Shown here: in pieces, positions 55,304 to 64,000 of the stretch
Layout of the letters: each line of letters opens with the position of its first letter
Numbering within the stretch: position 1 is the stretch's first letter
Source: Rhodoferax mekongensis
Lineage (GTDB): Bacteria; Pseudomonadota; Gammaproteobacteria; Burkholderiales; Burkholderiaceae_C
Reading direction: 5' to 3'
Assembly: GCF_032191775.1 (NCBI RefSeq)
Contig: NZ_CP132507.1
Location: 3,745,001 to 3,809,000, forward strand
DNA: 64,000 nucleotides
Made by a program: the position numbers and the translations under genes
Notes under the pieces: generated by a model
What the model was told of the DNA's origin: nothing
Databases searched by the model: none
Seen by the model: the letters and a program-made list of their open reading frames with translations, nothing else

Positions 55304-55929
55304 CCGCGCCGCTTTCGCCCCTGATCCACCTGATCGACGATGACGAAGCCGTGCGCGACAGCCTGGCCTTGCTGATCAGCACCGTGGGCTTGCGCGTGCA
55401 GCCTTGGGACGACCCTCAAACGTTTTTGCAGACCTTTGACCGGGAGAGCATTGGCGCCATCGTGCTCGATGTGCGCATGCCCGGCATCAGCGGGCTGACG
55501 GTGTTGGACACCCTGAAGGAACAAAAAGTGGACCAGCCCGTCATCATGCTCACCGGGCACGGCACCATCGACATGTGCCGCCGCGCGTTCAAGTCCGGAG
55601 CCGCCGAATTTCTGGAAAAGCCGGTGGACGACGAGCGCCTGCTTGAAGCGCTGCAAACTGCGGTGCGCCAGCATGTGCAGTCCCGCCAACGCAACCAGGC
55701 GGACCGCGTCACCCGACAGCGCTACGCGCAACTGTCCGAGCGCGAGCGCGAGGTGCTGGGCCTGATTGTGTCCGGGCTGACCAACAAGGAAATCGGCCGC
55801 GCGCTCAATGTGTCACCCCGCACCATAGAAACCCACCGCGCCAACCTGTTCGCCAAGCTGGAGATTGACGCGCTGGCCCAGCTGGTGCGCCAGTACGCCG
55901 CACTGGTGGACGAAGACACCGCAGCGTGA
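55300..55929 (+). CDS. FixJ-family response regulator
   Basis: 209 residues, starting at the ATG overlapping the kinase stop. Receiver domain (HLIDDDEAVRDSLALLI; phospho-acceptor Asp in IVLDVRMPGISG near residue 57; MLTGHGTIDM; FLEKPVDD) and a LuxR-type helix-turn-helix (LSEREREVLGLIVSGLTNKE; NVSPRTIETHRANLFAKL). Activates its targets when phosphorylated. The target genes are not obvious; the following GlcG-like gene is a candidate. Ends 8 bases before a hairpin. Confidence 0.93.
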   Translation: MTAPLSPLIHLIDDDEAVRDSLALLISTVGLRVQPWDDPQTFLQTFDRESIGAIVLDVRMPGISGLTVLDTLKEQKVDQPVIMLTGHGTIDMCRRAFKSGAAEFLEKPVDDERLLEALQTAVRQHVQSRQRNQADRVTRQRYAQLSEREREVLGLIVSGLTNKEIGRALNVSPRTIETHRANLFAKLEIDALAQLVRQYAALVDEDTAA

Positions 55930-55937
55930 AGGTCGTG

Positions 55938-55962
55938 GCGCTCCGTAGTTGTACGGAGGCGC
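55938..55962 (+). terminator. Stem-loop after the FixJ-type gene
   Basis: CTCCGTA-gttg-TACGGAG, 7-bp stem with a 4-base loop, extended by GCG/CGC with a one-base bulge. Just past the regulator stop. No T-run. Confidence 0.45.
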
Positions 55963-56059
55963 GGGCGTAGCGGTACGCATGGGCAAATCGGCCCCGGATT
56001 TTTACAGTACCTGCACGGTTGATCGAACCGCTTGTACCCCTCAATATCCGGAGCATTCA

Positions 56060-56548
56060 ATGCGTACTTCCCACCTCCTCGCTTTGATTCTTTCCACCGT
56101 TGCCACCGCAGCAAGCGCGCAAGCCGTGCGCACCGAGCGCAACATGTCCCTGGAATTGGCCAACCAGATTGCCACCGCCACCGTGGCTGCCTGCTCCGCC
56201 AACGGCTATGCCGTGACCGCCACCGTGGTGGACCGCGCCGGCAGCGTCCGCGCAGTACAACGCGCGGACAATGCCGGCCCCCACACTCTGGCCGCCAGCC
56301 AGGAAAAGGCCTTTACCTCCGCCTCTGCCAAAAACACCACCCTGGCCATGATGGAAGGCGCCCAGAAGAACCCGACCGCGGCTAACTTGGTCTACATCCC
56401 CGGTTTCTTGCTGGTGGGTGGCGGTGTGCCGGTCAAGGTGGGGAACGAAGTGATTGGTGCGGTAGGCGTAGGCGGCGCACCTGGCGGCCACTTGGACGAA
56501 CAATGCGCCATGACCGCGTTGGACAAGGTCAAGGATTCTTTGAAGTAA
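56060..56548 (+). CDS. GlcG/HbpS-family (heme-binding-like) exported protein
   Basis: 162 residues from the ATG at 56060, behind GGAG; it opens a signal peptide (MRTSHLLALILSTVATAAS, cleavage after AQA). The fold is that of GlcG/HbpS proteins: MSLELANQIATATVAACSAN, VTATVVDRAGSVRAVQRADN, KAFTSASAKNT and VGVGGAPGGHLDEQCAMTAL. Family members bind heme or small ligands and act as accessory sensors. Follows the FixLJ-type genes on the same strand and could be their partner or target. Confidence 0.87.
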   Translation: MRTSHLLALILSTVATAASAQAVRTERNMSLELANQIATATVAACSANGYAVTATVVDRAGSVRAVQRADNAGPHTLAASQEKAFTSASAKNTTLAMMEGAQKNPTAANLVYIPGFLLVGGGVPVKVGNEVIGAVGVGGAPGGHLDEQCAMTALDKVKDSLK

Positions 56549-56550
56549 AT

Positions 56551-56605
56551 AGACCTCTAGCGCTCGTGGATATTGCGCGAGCAGCTCCTGTTTTTATAGC
56601 ATTTA
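56551..56605 (-). repeat. Dispersed hairpin repeat, copy 9 (intergenic)
   Basis: On the minus strand AAATGCTATAAAAACAGG, then AGCTGCTCGCGCAATATCC, then ACGAGCGCTAGAGG. The best example of the hairpin: AGC(T)GCTCG pairs with CGAGCGCT. Lies two bases after the GlcG-like stop, in the 71-bp gap before the ankyrin gene. Confidence 0.88.
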
Positions 56606-56619
56606 TAAAGTAAAGCACC

Positions 56620-57324
56620 ATGTCAACCCCCGTTAGCACCCGGCTTGTCCGGACCCTTCGATTCGCCCTGCTACTGGCGGGTATGGCGTGGTTGCCGCTG
56701 TCTCAGGCGCAGGTAGCGCCCACGGCCGCCGAGACAGCGGACTACCGCGGCCTGCACGCTGCAGCAGCGCGGGGCGATGTGGCCACACTCACGCAGCTAC
56801 TGAGCGCCAAAGCCGACATCAATCAGCGCGATGCCTATGGCCGCACGCCCTTGCATGTGGCCACCTTTGCCAAACAGCGCGCGGCGGTGCGCGCCTTGAT
56901 TCAAGCGGGCGCTGACACCGGCGCTTTGGAAAATGACCGGTACGACGCCGTCACCATCGCCGCAGTGGCCGATGACGAGGAAACCTTGCGCACCCTGCTG
57001 GGCCTGGGCGCCAGCGCCAAGCTGGTAACCAGCCGTTTTGAGGGCACTGCGTTGATTGCGGCCGCCCACCTGGGCCACGACGGCGTGGTGCGCCAGCTGA
57101 TTGCCGCCGGCGCCCCGCTAGACCATGTGAACAACCTGCACTGGACCGCGACCATTGAATCCATCGTGCTGGGCAACGGAGGCGCCCGTCACCAAGCCAC
57201 ACTGAGGGCCTTGGTAGAAGCAGGCGCTAACCTACAACTCACCGACCGCCACGGCAAAACGCCGCTGGATCTGGCGCGCAGCTATGGCTACGCGGAGATG
57301 GTGCGCTTGCTGGAGAAGCGCTAG
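56620..57324 (+). CDS. Exported ankyrin-repeat protein
   Basis: 234 residues. Signal peptide (about 1-31, cleavage after SQA), then five or so ankyrin repeats: GLHAAAARGDVATLTQLLSA, DAYGRTPLHVATFAKQRAAV, DRYDAVTIAAVADDEETLRT, FEGTALIAAAHLGHDGVVRQ and RHGKTPLDLARSYGYAEMVR. Secreted or periplasmic protein-protein interaction module; similar proteins often accompany catalase or phospholipase genes, but here it stands alone. Converges with tyrS. Confidence 0.9.
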   Translation: MSTPVSTRLVRTLRFALLLAGMAWLPLSQAQVAPTAAETADYRGLHAAAARGDVATLTQLLSAKADINQRDAYGRTPLHVATFAKQRAAVRALIQAGADTGALENDRYDAVTIAAVADDEETLRTLLGLGASAKLVTSRFEGTALIAAAHLGHDGVVRQLIAAGAPLDHVNNLHWTATIESIVLGNGGARHQATLRALVEAGANLQLTDRHGKTPLDLARSYGYAEMVRLLEKR

Positions 57325-57332
57325 GCCCGGAC

Positions 57333-58577
57333 TCAGGCCAGGGTCACGCGGGCAAACTTGCGCTTGCCCACTTGCAGCACGTAGGTGCCCGCGCCGAGCT
57401 TCAAGCCCTTGTCGCTCACCACGTTGCTGTCCACCCGCACACCGCCACCGTCAATCAGGCGGTTGCCCTCGCCGCTGGAGGCGGCCAAGTTTGCTGACTT
57501 CAGCAGCGCGGCAATGCCCACCGCTGCACCACCTTCGCCCAAGGGCAAGGTGATTTCGTCGATCTGGTCGGGTATGCCGCCCTTGCTGCGGTTGATGAAG
57601 TCCTGCTCTGCCGCATCAGCGGCAGCAGCGCTGTGGAATCGCGCCGTGATTTCTTTGGCCAGCGCGACCTTGGCGTCTTTGGGGTTGCGCCCGCCCTCCA
57701 CCTCGGCCTTCAGCGCAGCAATCTCCGCCTCGCTCTTGAAGCTGAGCAGCGTGTACCACTTCCACATCAGCACGTCGGAGATGGACAGCACCTTGGCGAA
57801 CATCGTGTTCGGCTCTTCCGAGATGCCGATGTAGTTGTTCTTGCTCTTGGACATTTTCTCCACGCCGTCCAGCCCCTCGAGCAGCGGCATGGTCAAGATG
57901 CACTGGGGTTCCTGGCCGTATTCGGCCTGCAGGGTGCGGCCCATGAGCAGATTGAACTTCTGATCGGTGCCGCCCAGCTCCAGGTCGCTTTCCAGCGCCA
58001 CGGAGTCGTAGCCCTGCATCAGCGGGTAGAGGAATTCGTGCACCGCAATAGGGGTGCCGGCCTTGAAGCGGTCATGGAAGTCATTGCGCTCCATCATGCG
58101 GGCCACGGTGTAGCGGCTGGCCAGCTGGATCATGCCGCGCGCGCCCAGCGGGTCGCTCCACTCACTGTTGTAGCGAATTTCTGTTTTGGCGGGGTCCAGC
58201 ACCAGGCTGGCCTGGCGGTAGTAGGTCTCAGCGTTCACCTTGATTTGCTCAGCCGTCAAGGGCGGGCGGGTGCTGTTGCGGCCGGACGGGTCGCCGATCA
58301 TGCTGGTGAAGTCACCGATCAAAAAGATCACCGTGTGGCCCAGATCTTGCAGCTGGCGCATCTTGTTCAGCACCACGGTGTGGCCGATGTGGATGTCAGG
58401 CGCTGTAGGGTCCAGCCCCAGCTTGATGCGCAGCGGTTTGCCGGTGGCCTCGGATCGGACTAGCTTTTTCACCCATTCGTCTTGCGGGAGCAGTTCTTCC
58501 ACGCCGCGCAGGGTGACCGCAAGGGCCTCGCGCACACGATCGCTTACAACTAACTGAGGGCTTAAGGCTTGATTCAT
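57333..58577 (-). CDS. tyrS: Tyrosyl-tRNA synthetase
   Basis: 414 residues from the ATG at 58577 (the frame extends further up without family similarity). Class I synthetase with HIGH (in [13 protein letters not shown]), [20 protein letters not shown] for tyrosine binding, the KMSKS loop ([12 protein letters not shown]) and a C-terminal S4 RNA-binding domain ([20 protein letters not shown]). Belongs to the TyrZ-like bacterial subgroup. It is divergent from the M23 peptidase gene, with about 120 bases between the starts. Confidence 0.96.
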   Translation of the reverse strand: MNQALSPQLVVSDRVREALAVTLRGVEELLPQDEWVKKLVRSEATGKPLRIKLGLDPTAPDIHIGHTVVLNKMRQLQDLGHTVIFLIGDFTSMIGDPSGRNSTRPPLTAEQIKVNAETYYRQASLVLDPAKTEIRYNSEWSDPLGARGMIQLASRYTVARMMERNDFHDRFKAGTPIAVHEFLYPLMQGYDSVALESDLELGGTDQKFNLLMGRTLQAEYGQEPQCILTMPLLEGLDGVEKMSKSKNNYIGISEEPNTMFAKVLSISDVLMWKWYTLLSFKSEAEIAALKAEVEGGRNPKDAKVALAKEITARFHSAAAADAAEQDFINRSKGGIPDQIDEITLPLGEGGAAVGIAALLKSANLAASSGEGNRLIDGGGVRVDSNVVSDKGLKLGAGTYVLQVGKRKFARVTLA

Positions 58578-58699
58578 AAGGGTTTTTCTTGTGGCCGGGA
58601 TCGGAGCGAAGGCTATACTGCCCGCTCCCTTCAGCAACGCAAGCGTTGCCAGCGGCTGGATTTTAGTCGGGCCGCATCCCCCATACCGGAGTCTTTGAT

Positions 58700-60058
58700 T
58701 TGAAGCATGGACTGAACCAGGCTGTAGAGCAGTGCGTGGTGCGTGCCGCGGCTCTCGTGCAGCAGTATCCCAAGCGTATAACCGCCATCATTGCAGCCCT
58801 GCTGGTGGGCGGCACAGGCGCCACCTTTGCCGTGGCCAATTTCGCACCGGACGCATCGGACTTGCCGGTACGCACAGTGGTCGAGACCGTACAAAGCGAC
58901 CTGCTCGCCGCTCGCAATGAGGACATCAGCGAGCTGGCGATGCGCCTCTACCGCTCGGAAACCACGCGCTCCAGCGACACGGCTGACACCCTCCTCAAGC
59001 GCCTCGGGGTGATTGACCCGCAGGCTGCCGCTTACTTACGGGCTGATGCTCAGGCGCAGTCTGCATTACTGGGCCGCGCCGGCCGCAACGTCACTGCGGA
59101 AGTCAACGAACGCCAAGGGTTGCTCAAGCTCAGCGCTCGCTGGAGCCCTGTTGATGACGGCACCTTCAAACGCCTGACCATCGAAAAGACGGTGAGTGGC
59201 TTCCGCTCCCAAGTGGAAACGCTGCCTTTGGTGGCCAACACGCGCCTGGCCAGTGGTGTGATCAACAGCTCGCTATTTGCCGCCACCGACGACGCTCGCC
59301 TGCCGGATTCGATTGCGACCCAAGTGGCAGAGATTTTTTCGGGTGACATCGATTTCCACCGCGCGCTGCGCAAGGGCGACCGATTCTCGGTGGTGTATGA
59401 AACCCTGGAAGGTGATGGCGAACCGATGCGCGCGGGGCGGGTACTCAGCGCCGAGTTCGTGAATGCCGGCAAGCCTTTCCAGGCCATGTGGTTCAAGGAC
59501 CCGGTGGCTCCCGGCAAAGGCGGTTACTACACCCTGGCCGGCGAAAGCCTGCGCCGCGCCTTTCTGGCCTCTCCGCTGGAGTTCTCCCGCGTAACCAGCG
59601 GCTTCAAAATGCGCTTCCACCCCATTTTGCAAACGTGGAGAGCCCATCTGGGCGTGGACTATGCAGCGGCTACCGGCACACCCGTGCGCAGCGTTGGTGA
59701 CGGCACCGTGGACTTTGCAGGTGTGCAGGGTGGTTTTGGCAATGTAGTGATGGTCAAGCACCGGAACAACCAGACCACCGTGTATGCCCACTTGAGCCGT
59801 ATCCATGTCAAAAAGGGCCAAAACGTTTCGCAAGGTCAGAACATCGGTGCGGTAGGCGCCACGGGCTGGGCCACAGGACCCCATTTGCACTTTGAGTTCC
59901 GCGTCAATGGCGTGCACCATGATCCGTTGACCATCGCGCGCCAGAGCGAAGCGGTACCGGTGTCGACCGCGGCCAAACCCTTGTTTGACAAGGCTGCACA
60001 AAGCGTACGTGCACAGCTGGCCAGTGCTGCCCAGTTGACTCCAGGCTCGGCTGAGTAA
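58700..60058 (+). CDS. M23 peptidoglycan endopeptidase, membrane-anchored
   Basis: 452 residues, starting at TTG behind CGGAG. A single N-terminal membrane helix ([20 protein letters not shown]), an OapA/LysM-like middle domain (about 70-290) and a C-terminal peptidase_M23 domain with zinc-site blocks [20 protein letters not shown] and [14 protein letters not shown]. Cleaves D,D- or L,D-bonds of peptidoglycan cross-links in the periplasm; resembles MepM. Followed 14 bases later by anmK. Confidence 0.92.
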   Translation: MKHGLNQAVEQCVVRAAALVQQYPKRITAIIAALLVGGTGATFAVANFAPDASDLPVRTVVETVQSDLLAARNEDISELAMRLYRSETTRSSDTADTLLKRLGVIDPQAAAYLRADAQAQSALLGRAGRNVTAEVNERQGLLKLSARWSPVDDGTFKRLTIEKTVSGFRSQVETLPLVANTRLASGVINSSLFAATDDARLPDSIATQVAEIFSGDIDFHRALRKGDRFSVVYETLEGDGEPMRAGRVLSAEFVNAGKPFQAMWFKDPVAPGKGGYYTLAGESLRRAFLASPLEFSRVTSGFKMRFHPILQTWRAHLGVDYAAATGTPVRSVGDGTVDFAGVQGGFGNVVMVKHRNNQTTVYAHLSRIHVKKGQNVSQGQNIGAVGATGWATGPHLHFEFRVNGVHHDPLTIARQSEAVPVSTAAKPLFDKAAQSVRAQLASAAQLTPGSAE

Positions 60059-60072
60059 GCCACGGCCAGCCT

Positions 60073-61200
60073 GTGTCAGAGCTTTACATCGGGCTGATGT
60101 CCGGCACGTCGCTCGATGGCGTGGATGGTGTGCTGGCCGACTTTTCTGGCGAGAGAATGCGCGTCCTGGCGCATCAGGCGTCCCCATTTCCCGATGCTTT
60201 ACGCGCTGAGTTTCTGGCACTTAACGCCTCCGGCAGCGACGAAATTCATCGTGGCGCATTGGCAGCCAATGGGCTGGCCCGCTTGTATGGCTCGGTGGTT
60301 GGCAAGCTGTTGCAGGAGACCGGGCTGCCCCCTTCTGCCATTTGTGCCATCGGAGCCCACGGCCAGACCGTTCGGCACCGGCCTGGCGAATTCGATGGCA
60401 CCGGTTACACCGTCCAGCTGAACCAACCGGCACTTTTGGCAGAGCTGTGCGGCGTGGACGTAGTTGCGGACTTTCGCAGCCGGGACGTCGCAGCAGGCGG
60501 ACAAGGCGCCCCTTTGGTGCCCCCTTTTCATCAAGCGTTCTTCAGTCCCCACGGCGAGCGCCTGGCCGTCTTGAACATCGGCGGCATCTCCAACCTGACA
60601 CTGCTGCACGCGAGCGCGGAGAACTCCGTACTGGGATTCGACTGCGGCCCGGGCAATGCATTGATGGACGGCTGGTGTCACCGCCACACCGGACAGCATT
60701 TCGACAATGGTGGAGCGTGGGCAGCCTCCGGCACCGTGTTGCCAGACTTGCTGGACCACATGTTGGCCGAGCCCTTTCTGCATCGCCAGCCGCCCAAGAG
60801 CACAGGACGTGACCTATTCAGCGCTGCGTGGCTTGAGAACATTCTCAAAACCCATGAAGACCGGCATGGCCCTGCAGCTTCGGTAGATGTCCAAACCACG
60901 CTCACAGAACTCACAGCAGGCGCTTGTGCGGATGCTTTGCGCCGGAATATGCCGGGATGCACGACTTTGGCAGTGTGTGGGGGAGGCGCGTACAACCAGT
61001 ATTTGATGCAGCGCATCCAAAAGCTGCTACCTGGCTGCAAAGTTCAAAGCTCTGATGAACTCGGGCTGCCTCCCTTGCAAGTGGAGGCTACGGCCTTCGC
61101 ATGGCTGGCACGCCAAGCCATTCTGCGGCACACGGCCAACCTTCCAAAAGTTACGGGCGCCAGAGGCGCCCGCATACTGGGAGCAATTTACCCCGCCTGA
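60073..61200 (+). CDS. anmK: Anhydro-N-acetylmuramic acid kinase
   Basis: 375 residues, starting at GTG. Converts 1,6-anhydro-MurNAc with ATP to MurNAc-6-phosphate in cell-wall recycling. MSGTSLDGVDG at residues 9-19, IGAHGQTVRHRPGE, NIGGISNLTL, FDCGPGNALMD and CGGGAYN are the AnmK signatures. It is co-directional with the M23 peptidase, and slt, which makes its substrate, is at 19.8-21.8 kb. Confidence 0.95.
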   Translation: MSELYIGLMSGTSLDGVDGVLADFSGERMRVLAHQASPFPDALRAEFLALNASGSDEIHRGALAANGLARLYGSVVGKLLQETGLPPSAICAIGAHGQTVRHRPGEFDGTGYTVQLNQPALLAELCGVDVVADFRSRDVAAGGQGAPLVPPFHQAFFSPHGERLAVLNIGGISNLTLLHASAENSVLGFDCGPGNALMDGWCHRHTGQHFDNGGAWAASGTVLPDLLDHMLAEPFLHRQPPKSTGRDLFSAAWLENILKTHEDRHGPAASVDVQTTLTELTAGACADALRRNMPGCTTLAVCGGGAYNQYLMQRIQKLLPGCKVQSSDELGLPPLQVEATAFAWLARQAILRHTANLPKVTGARGARILGAIYPA

Positions 61201-61226
61201 CTCATCAGGCGCGGCGGGATGGTGCT

Positions 61227-61592
61227 TCAGGTCGAGAATGAAGAGCCGCAACCGCAGGTGGTCGTGGCGTTCGGATTCTTGATCACAAACTGGGCGCCTT
61301 GCAAGTCTTCCTTGTAGTCAATCTCGGCGCCAACCAAGTATTGGTAGCTCATCGCGTCAATCAACAAGGACACACCGTTTTTGGTCATGGTGGTGTCGTC
61401 TTCGTTGGTGATTTCATCGAAGGTAAAGCCGTATTGGAAGCCGGAGCAACCACCGCCCTGCACGAATACACGCAGTTTCAAATCAGGGTTGCCTTCTTCG
61501 GCAATCAAGTCAGCCACTTTGGCCGCGGCACTGTCGGTAAACAGGATCGGGGCGGGCATGTCAGTTTGGATGTTTTCGGCAACAGCGCTCAT
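61227..61592 (-). CDS. erpA: Iron-sulfur insertion protein ErpA
   Basis: 121 residues from the ATG at 61592. A-type carrier of Fe-S clusters: [20 protein letters not shown] at the start, the first Cys in [13 protein letters not shown] and the C-terminal CGCGSSF. Delivers clusters to apo-enzymes, including isoprenoid-synthesis proteins. Last gene of a minus-strand set that includes bactofilin; it converges with anmK. Confidence 0.95.
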   Translation of the reverse strand: MSAVAENIQTDMPAPILFTDSAAAKVADLIAEEGNPDLKLRVFVQGGGCSGFQYGFTFDEITNEDDTTMTKNGVSLLIDAMSYQYLVGAEIDYKEDLQGAQFVIKNPNATTTCGCGSSFST

Positions 61593-61652
61593 GGCAGCTC
61601 CATTCAGATTCAAGAATTGGCAAATAGTACAGGAATTCGCTCGGGAATTCTT

Positions 61653-62048
61653 TTACTGGTTATTTGCCGCTAGTTTCAGTGTGGGTTTTTCTTCACCAGC
61701 CAGCATGGGGCGCAACTGACCCGCGATGAGAGCACCCTGGTGCATCTCCAGTGCGGCGTATTCAATGTCACCTTCAATACGGGCTTTGGGCTGGAGTTCC
61801 AGCATGCGCCGGGCATGGATAGGGCCCTTTACGGTGCCATTGATGATGATGTGGTCTGCAGTGATCGCGCCGGTAATGCTTGCAGAATCCGAAATCACCA
61901 GAATGCTGGCCACGGCCTCTGCTGCCAACACATTCCCAACAATGACTCCGTCTACGCGCAAGCCATCCGAGAATGACAGGTTGCCCTGAATTTCGGTGCC
62001 ATCGGCAATCAGGCTTTTGATGGGGGGCTGCTTATTTTTGTTGAACAT
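61653..62048 (-). CDS. Bactofilin (polymer-forming cytoskeletal protein)
   Basis: 131 residues. The DUF583/bactofilin beta-helix core runs from about residue 11 to 115 (SLIADGTEIQGNLSFSDGLR; NGTVKGPIHARRMLELQPKA; ARIEGDIEYAALEMHQGAL) with short flexible ends. Forms nucleotide-independent filaments that position cell-wall enzymes. Encoded next to the coiled-coil membrane protein gene, with an M23 peptidase gene 1.6 kb away on the other strand, a combination linked with cell-shape control in other bacteria. Confidence 0.93.
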   Translation of the reverse strand: MFNKNKQPPIKSLIADGTEIQGNLSFSDGLRVDGVIVGNVLAAEAVASILVISDSASITGAITADHIIINGTVKGPIHARRMLELQPKARIEGDIEYAALEMHQGALIAGQLRPMLAGEEKPTLKLAANNQ

Positions 62049-62066
62049 GGCGTATCTCGTGATGAC

Positions 62067-62795
62067 CTAGAGCTTGAGGGTCTGGGTCGCGCGGACCGTC
62101 GTACCTTCAAGGACACGTGCTGACACACTTTTCACCACGGTTTGAGGAGGGAGTTGGAACTCCCCTTCCAAACGCCCGTACTGCTTGAGCTTGACGGGCA
62201 TGGCGCCGTCCGGCAACGAAGCGGTCCAGGTTTTTCCGTTGGCCGTACCCACCAGAGTTATTTCCAAACGACCTGCAAACTCTTGGGTGTTACGGCCGGC
62301 CTGCATGACCAGCGCCTGCCATTTTAGTGTGGTCGGGGATATCAGTTCTGCCTGAAGACCCCGGATCGCTACGCCCTCGGTGCCACCTGACGGGATCAGC
62401 TTCTCAAAAAAACCGAGGTCGTCCCGCAATGTGCGGTTGTCCGCCTCCAGTTGCTTGACCTGCGCGATGAGTTTTTCCTGGGCGGCTCTTTCTGCCGTCA
62501 CCAAGGTATCCGCCGTGTTGGCAATCGATTGGGCCTTGTCCCGCTCGGCCTTCAGGGTCAGCATTTCCGTTTGGAGAGCGGCAGCGTTGGCCCTGAGCTG
62601 CATCAATTCGTCTTTGGAGCCTTTTTCCAGACCAGCAATGTCTTTGCCGAACTCAAACGCCCATAAACCAATGGCAGCACAAAAGCCCAACACGATGGCA
62701 AGCAAGGCCCAGCGGAATGGCCACGGCAATGCACTGCGCACGGCCATGCGAGGGGCACTGATGGTGAGGCGGCGGCGTAATAGACGGAATCTCAT
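62067..62795 (-). CDS. Membrane-anchored coiled-coil protein, DUF6776-like
   Basis: 242 residues. One N-terminal membrane helix (WALLAIVLGFCAAIGLWAF, about 29-47), a long coiled coil (about 55-125, ALQTEMLTLKAERDKAQSIA with further heptads) and a C-terminal beta-rich domain. The family is of unknown function and typically sits beside bactofilin and ribosomal protein genes in related bacteria. It could link bactofilin filaments to the inner membrane, but this is inference from neighbourhood. Separated from bactofilin by 18 bases. Confidence 0.82.
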   Translation of the reverse strand: MRFRLLRRRLTISAPRMAVRSALPWPFRWALLAIVLGFCAAIGLWAFEFGKDIAGLEKGSKDELMQLRANAAALQTEMLTLKAERDKAQSIANTADTLVTAERAAQEKLIAQVKQLEADNRTLRDDLGFFEKLIPSGGTEGVAIRGLQAELISPTTLKWQALVMQAGRNTQEFAGRLEITLVGTANGKTWTASLPDGAMPVKLKQYGRLEGEFQLPPQTVVKSVSARVLEGTTVRATQTLKL

Positions 62796-62820
62796 GGAGG
62801 GCGAAGTCTATCAGCCAGAA

Positions 62821-62855
62821 AGAAAAAAGCCGCCTGAGTTTGCACTCTGGCGGCC
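62821..62855 (-). terminator. Terminator of the rplM-rpsI operon
   Basis: On the minus strand GCCGCC-AGAGTGCAAACTCA-GGCGGC (inner AGT/ACT pairing adds to the stem) followed by six T. Classic Rho-independent terminator, about 30 bases downstream of the rpsI stop. Confidence 0.92.
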
Positions 62856-62885
62856 TCCGGATTGCAACGCAATGTTGCAGCGTGA

Positions 62886-63278
62886 TTAACGCTTGGAGAA
62901 CTGCTTGCGACGACGTGCGCCGTGGAAGCCGACCTTCTTACGTTCCACTTCACGTGCGTCACGAGTTACGAAGCCGGCTTGGCTCAGTGCGGGCTTGAGG
63001 CTCGCGTCGTAATCGATCAAAGCACGTGTGATGCCGTGACGGGTAGCACCCGCTTGGCCGGATTCACCGCCGCCAGCAACGTTGACCATGATGTCAAACG
63101 ATTCTGCGTGATTCGTCAACAGCAGGGGTTGCTTGCAGATCATGATGGAGGTTTGGCGACCGAAAAAGTTTTCGATGTCCTTACCGTTCACGGTGATCTT
63201 GCCAGTGCCTTTTTTGAGGAAAACGCGGGCGACGCTGGATTTGCGACGGCCTGTTCCATTGTTCCATTCACCAATCAT
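62886..63278 (-). CDS. rpsI: 30S ribosomal protein S9
   Basis: 130 residues with all family blocks: [19 protein letters not shown] near the start, [31 protein letters not shown] and the basic C-terminal tail ending KQFSKR that reaches the ribosomal P site. Follows rplM after nine bases, the usual L13-S9 order. Confidence 0.98.
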   Translation of the reverse strand: MIGEWNNGTGRRKSSVARVFLKKGTGKITVNGKDIENFFGRQTSIMICKQPLLLTNHAESFDIMVNVAGGGESGQAGATRHGITRALIDYDASLKPALSQAGFVTRDAREVERKKVGFHGARRRKQFSKR

Positions 63279-63287
63279 GTGAGCTCC

Positions 63288-63716
63288 TTACAGTTCCAAC
63301 ACTTTGGGTTGCTGGGCAGTGTGGGGGTGCTCAGCACCACCGTACACCTTGAGCTTCTTGATCATGGCGTAGCCCAGGGGCCCCTTGGGCAGCATGCCCT
63401 TGACGGCTTTTTCCAAAGCGCGACCGGGATGCTTGGACTGCATGTCACGGAAGTTGGTGGCTGTGATACCGCCGGGGTAACCGGAGTGGCGGTAGTACAC
63501 CTTGTCCAAGGACTTGGTGCCAGTCACTTTGAGTTGGGCTGCGTTGATAACGACGATGAAATCACCGGTATCGACGTGAGGCGTGTAAATGGCCTTGTGT
63601 TTGCCGCGCAAACGGAGAGCAACTTCGCTGGCTACTCGTCCGAGGACCTTGTCGGTCGCGTCAACCACAAACCACTCGTGCACGACCTCAGCGGGTTTTG
63701 CGCTGAATGTAGACAT
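63288..63716 (-). CDS. rplM: 50S ribosomal protein L13
   Basis: 142 residues from the ATG at 63716 ([20 protein letters not shown]), the exact length of E. coli L13; the frame runs on upstream without similarity. Family blocks [32 protein letters not shown] and [18 protein letters not shown] are present. First gene of the operon, preceded by a leader of about 120 bases that could carry an autoregulatory structure, and by a promoter at 63843-63871. Confidence 0.98.
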   Translation of the reverse strand: MSTFSAKPAEVVHEWFVVDATDKVLGRVASEVALRLRGKHKAIYTPHVDTGDFIVVINAAQLKVTGTKSLDKVYYRHSGYPGGITATNFRDMQSKHPGRALEKAVKGMLPKGPLGYAMIKKLKVYGGAEHPHTAQQPKVLEL

Positions 63717-63842
63717 GAGTTTTCTCTTTAAAAAGAAGGTTTGGGAGGGCTCTTTTCCACGGTCGGCGTTCCTCTGATGGGAATCTCTTAGGTGGGGTTC
63801 AGTCCTTCGCCGCGGAGCCACAAAAGCGCTGCGAAGCCCTCG

Positions 63843-63871
63843 ATTATACAAAGAGCTGGCGAATTCACCAA
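63843..63871 (-). promoter_or_regulatory. Sigma-70 promoter of rplM-rpsI
   Basis: On the minus strand TTGGTG (-35), 17 bases, then a perfect TATAAT (-10). Transcription would start near 63836, about 120 bases upstream of the rplM start codon. Confidence 0.8.
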
Positions 63872-63887
63872 ATGGGGCTCGAACTGC

Positions 63888-64000
63888 TCAGTTACGGGCC
63901 TTGTTCTGCTCTTCCCAGTGTTGGCGGTCTGCCACGCAAACCGGCAGATGGTAAAACTCAGGTTTCTGGCACGCCCGGTAGACGCACATGGTCCGGGTCA
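63888..64000 (-). CDS. Unknown protein, 3' end only
   Basis: The last 37 codons of a minus-strand gene that enters from the right edge. The visible C-terminus includes CVYRACQKPEFYHLPVCVAD, followed by RQHWEEQNKARN and the stop TGA at 63888. Its codon use and the mix of Cys, His and aromatic residues look like real coding sequence; the stop sits 17 bases before the -35 of rplM. No family can be named from the fragment. Confidence 0.5.
   Translation of the reverse strand, partial: TRTMCVYRACQKPEFYHLPVCVADRQHWEEQNKARN

Overview
The window looks like ordinary chromosome from a betaproteobacterium of the family Comamonadaceae, most like Rhodoferax or Curvibacter. That placement is an inference from gene content and style: high GC, tightly packed and often overlapping genes, GlmS and GlmU, a FixJ-type pair, a DUF6279 lipoprotein, tctDE-like and fbpABC operons, rplM-rpsI followed by a DUF6776 gene, and a family of short palindromic repeats. 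I see no rRNA, tRNA, CRISPR array, prophage or insertion sequence.

Layout. 1-2.6 kb: 3' end of a type II secretion gspF, an SPFH lipoprotein and a cytosolic 5'-nucleotidase. 3-11.7 kb: SbmA/YddA-like ABC exporter, queC, an unknown protein, a chemoreceptor, a DUF4139 protein, a SulP anion transporter and mobB. 11.7-24.5 kb: glmS, Lrp and LysR regulators, a small exported peptide, a sensor-less kinase with glmU, a DUF6279 lipoprotein, a TfoX-like protein, 5-formyl-THF cyclo-ligase, slt, and an overlapping pair made of a membrane-anchored solute-binding protein and a MASE1-PAS-GGDEF cyclase. 24.6-29.3 kb: GST, cca, a TctDE-like two-component system and an SRPBCC protein.

29.3-36.4 kb is a sugar module on the minus strand: a cupin, a ROK sugar kinase, two paralogous sugar-binding proteins, two permeases and a MalK/UgpC ATPase, so capture, import and phosphorylation of a hexose are encoded together. 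36.4-40.1 kb is a ferric iron importer (fbpABC) with a candidate Fur box. 40.2-47.6 kb holds a MidA-like methyltransferase, a pteridine-reductase-like SDR followed by two dihydroneopterin-aldolase paralogues, ttcA, a lipoprotein, a phosphatase, a membrane protein and a fusion of an alkylglycerol-monooxygenase-like domain to a YhhN/lysoplasmalogenase domain. 47.6-58.6 kb: ruvB and ruvA (separated), alpha-carbonic anhydrase, phoH-ybeY, dtd, a FixLJ-type pair, a GlcG/HbpS protein, an ankyrin protein and tyrS. 58.7-64 kb: M23 peptidase, anmK, erpA, bactofilin, a coiled-coil protein and the rpsI-rplM operon with a clear promoter.

The two most unusual signals are these. First, nine copies of a roughly 50-60 bp hairpin-forming repeat; six lie inside protein genes, and all five sense-oriented genic copies are read in the same frame, giving an AARA or AACA core. 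Second, the ether-lipid-type fusion enzyme lies within 3 kb of genes that could make a reduced pterin cofactor, the cofactor class its animal homologue needs.
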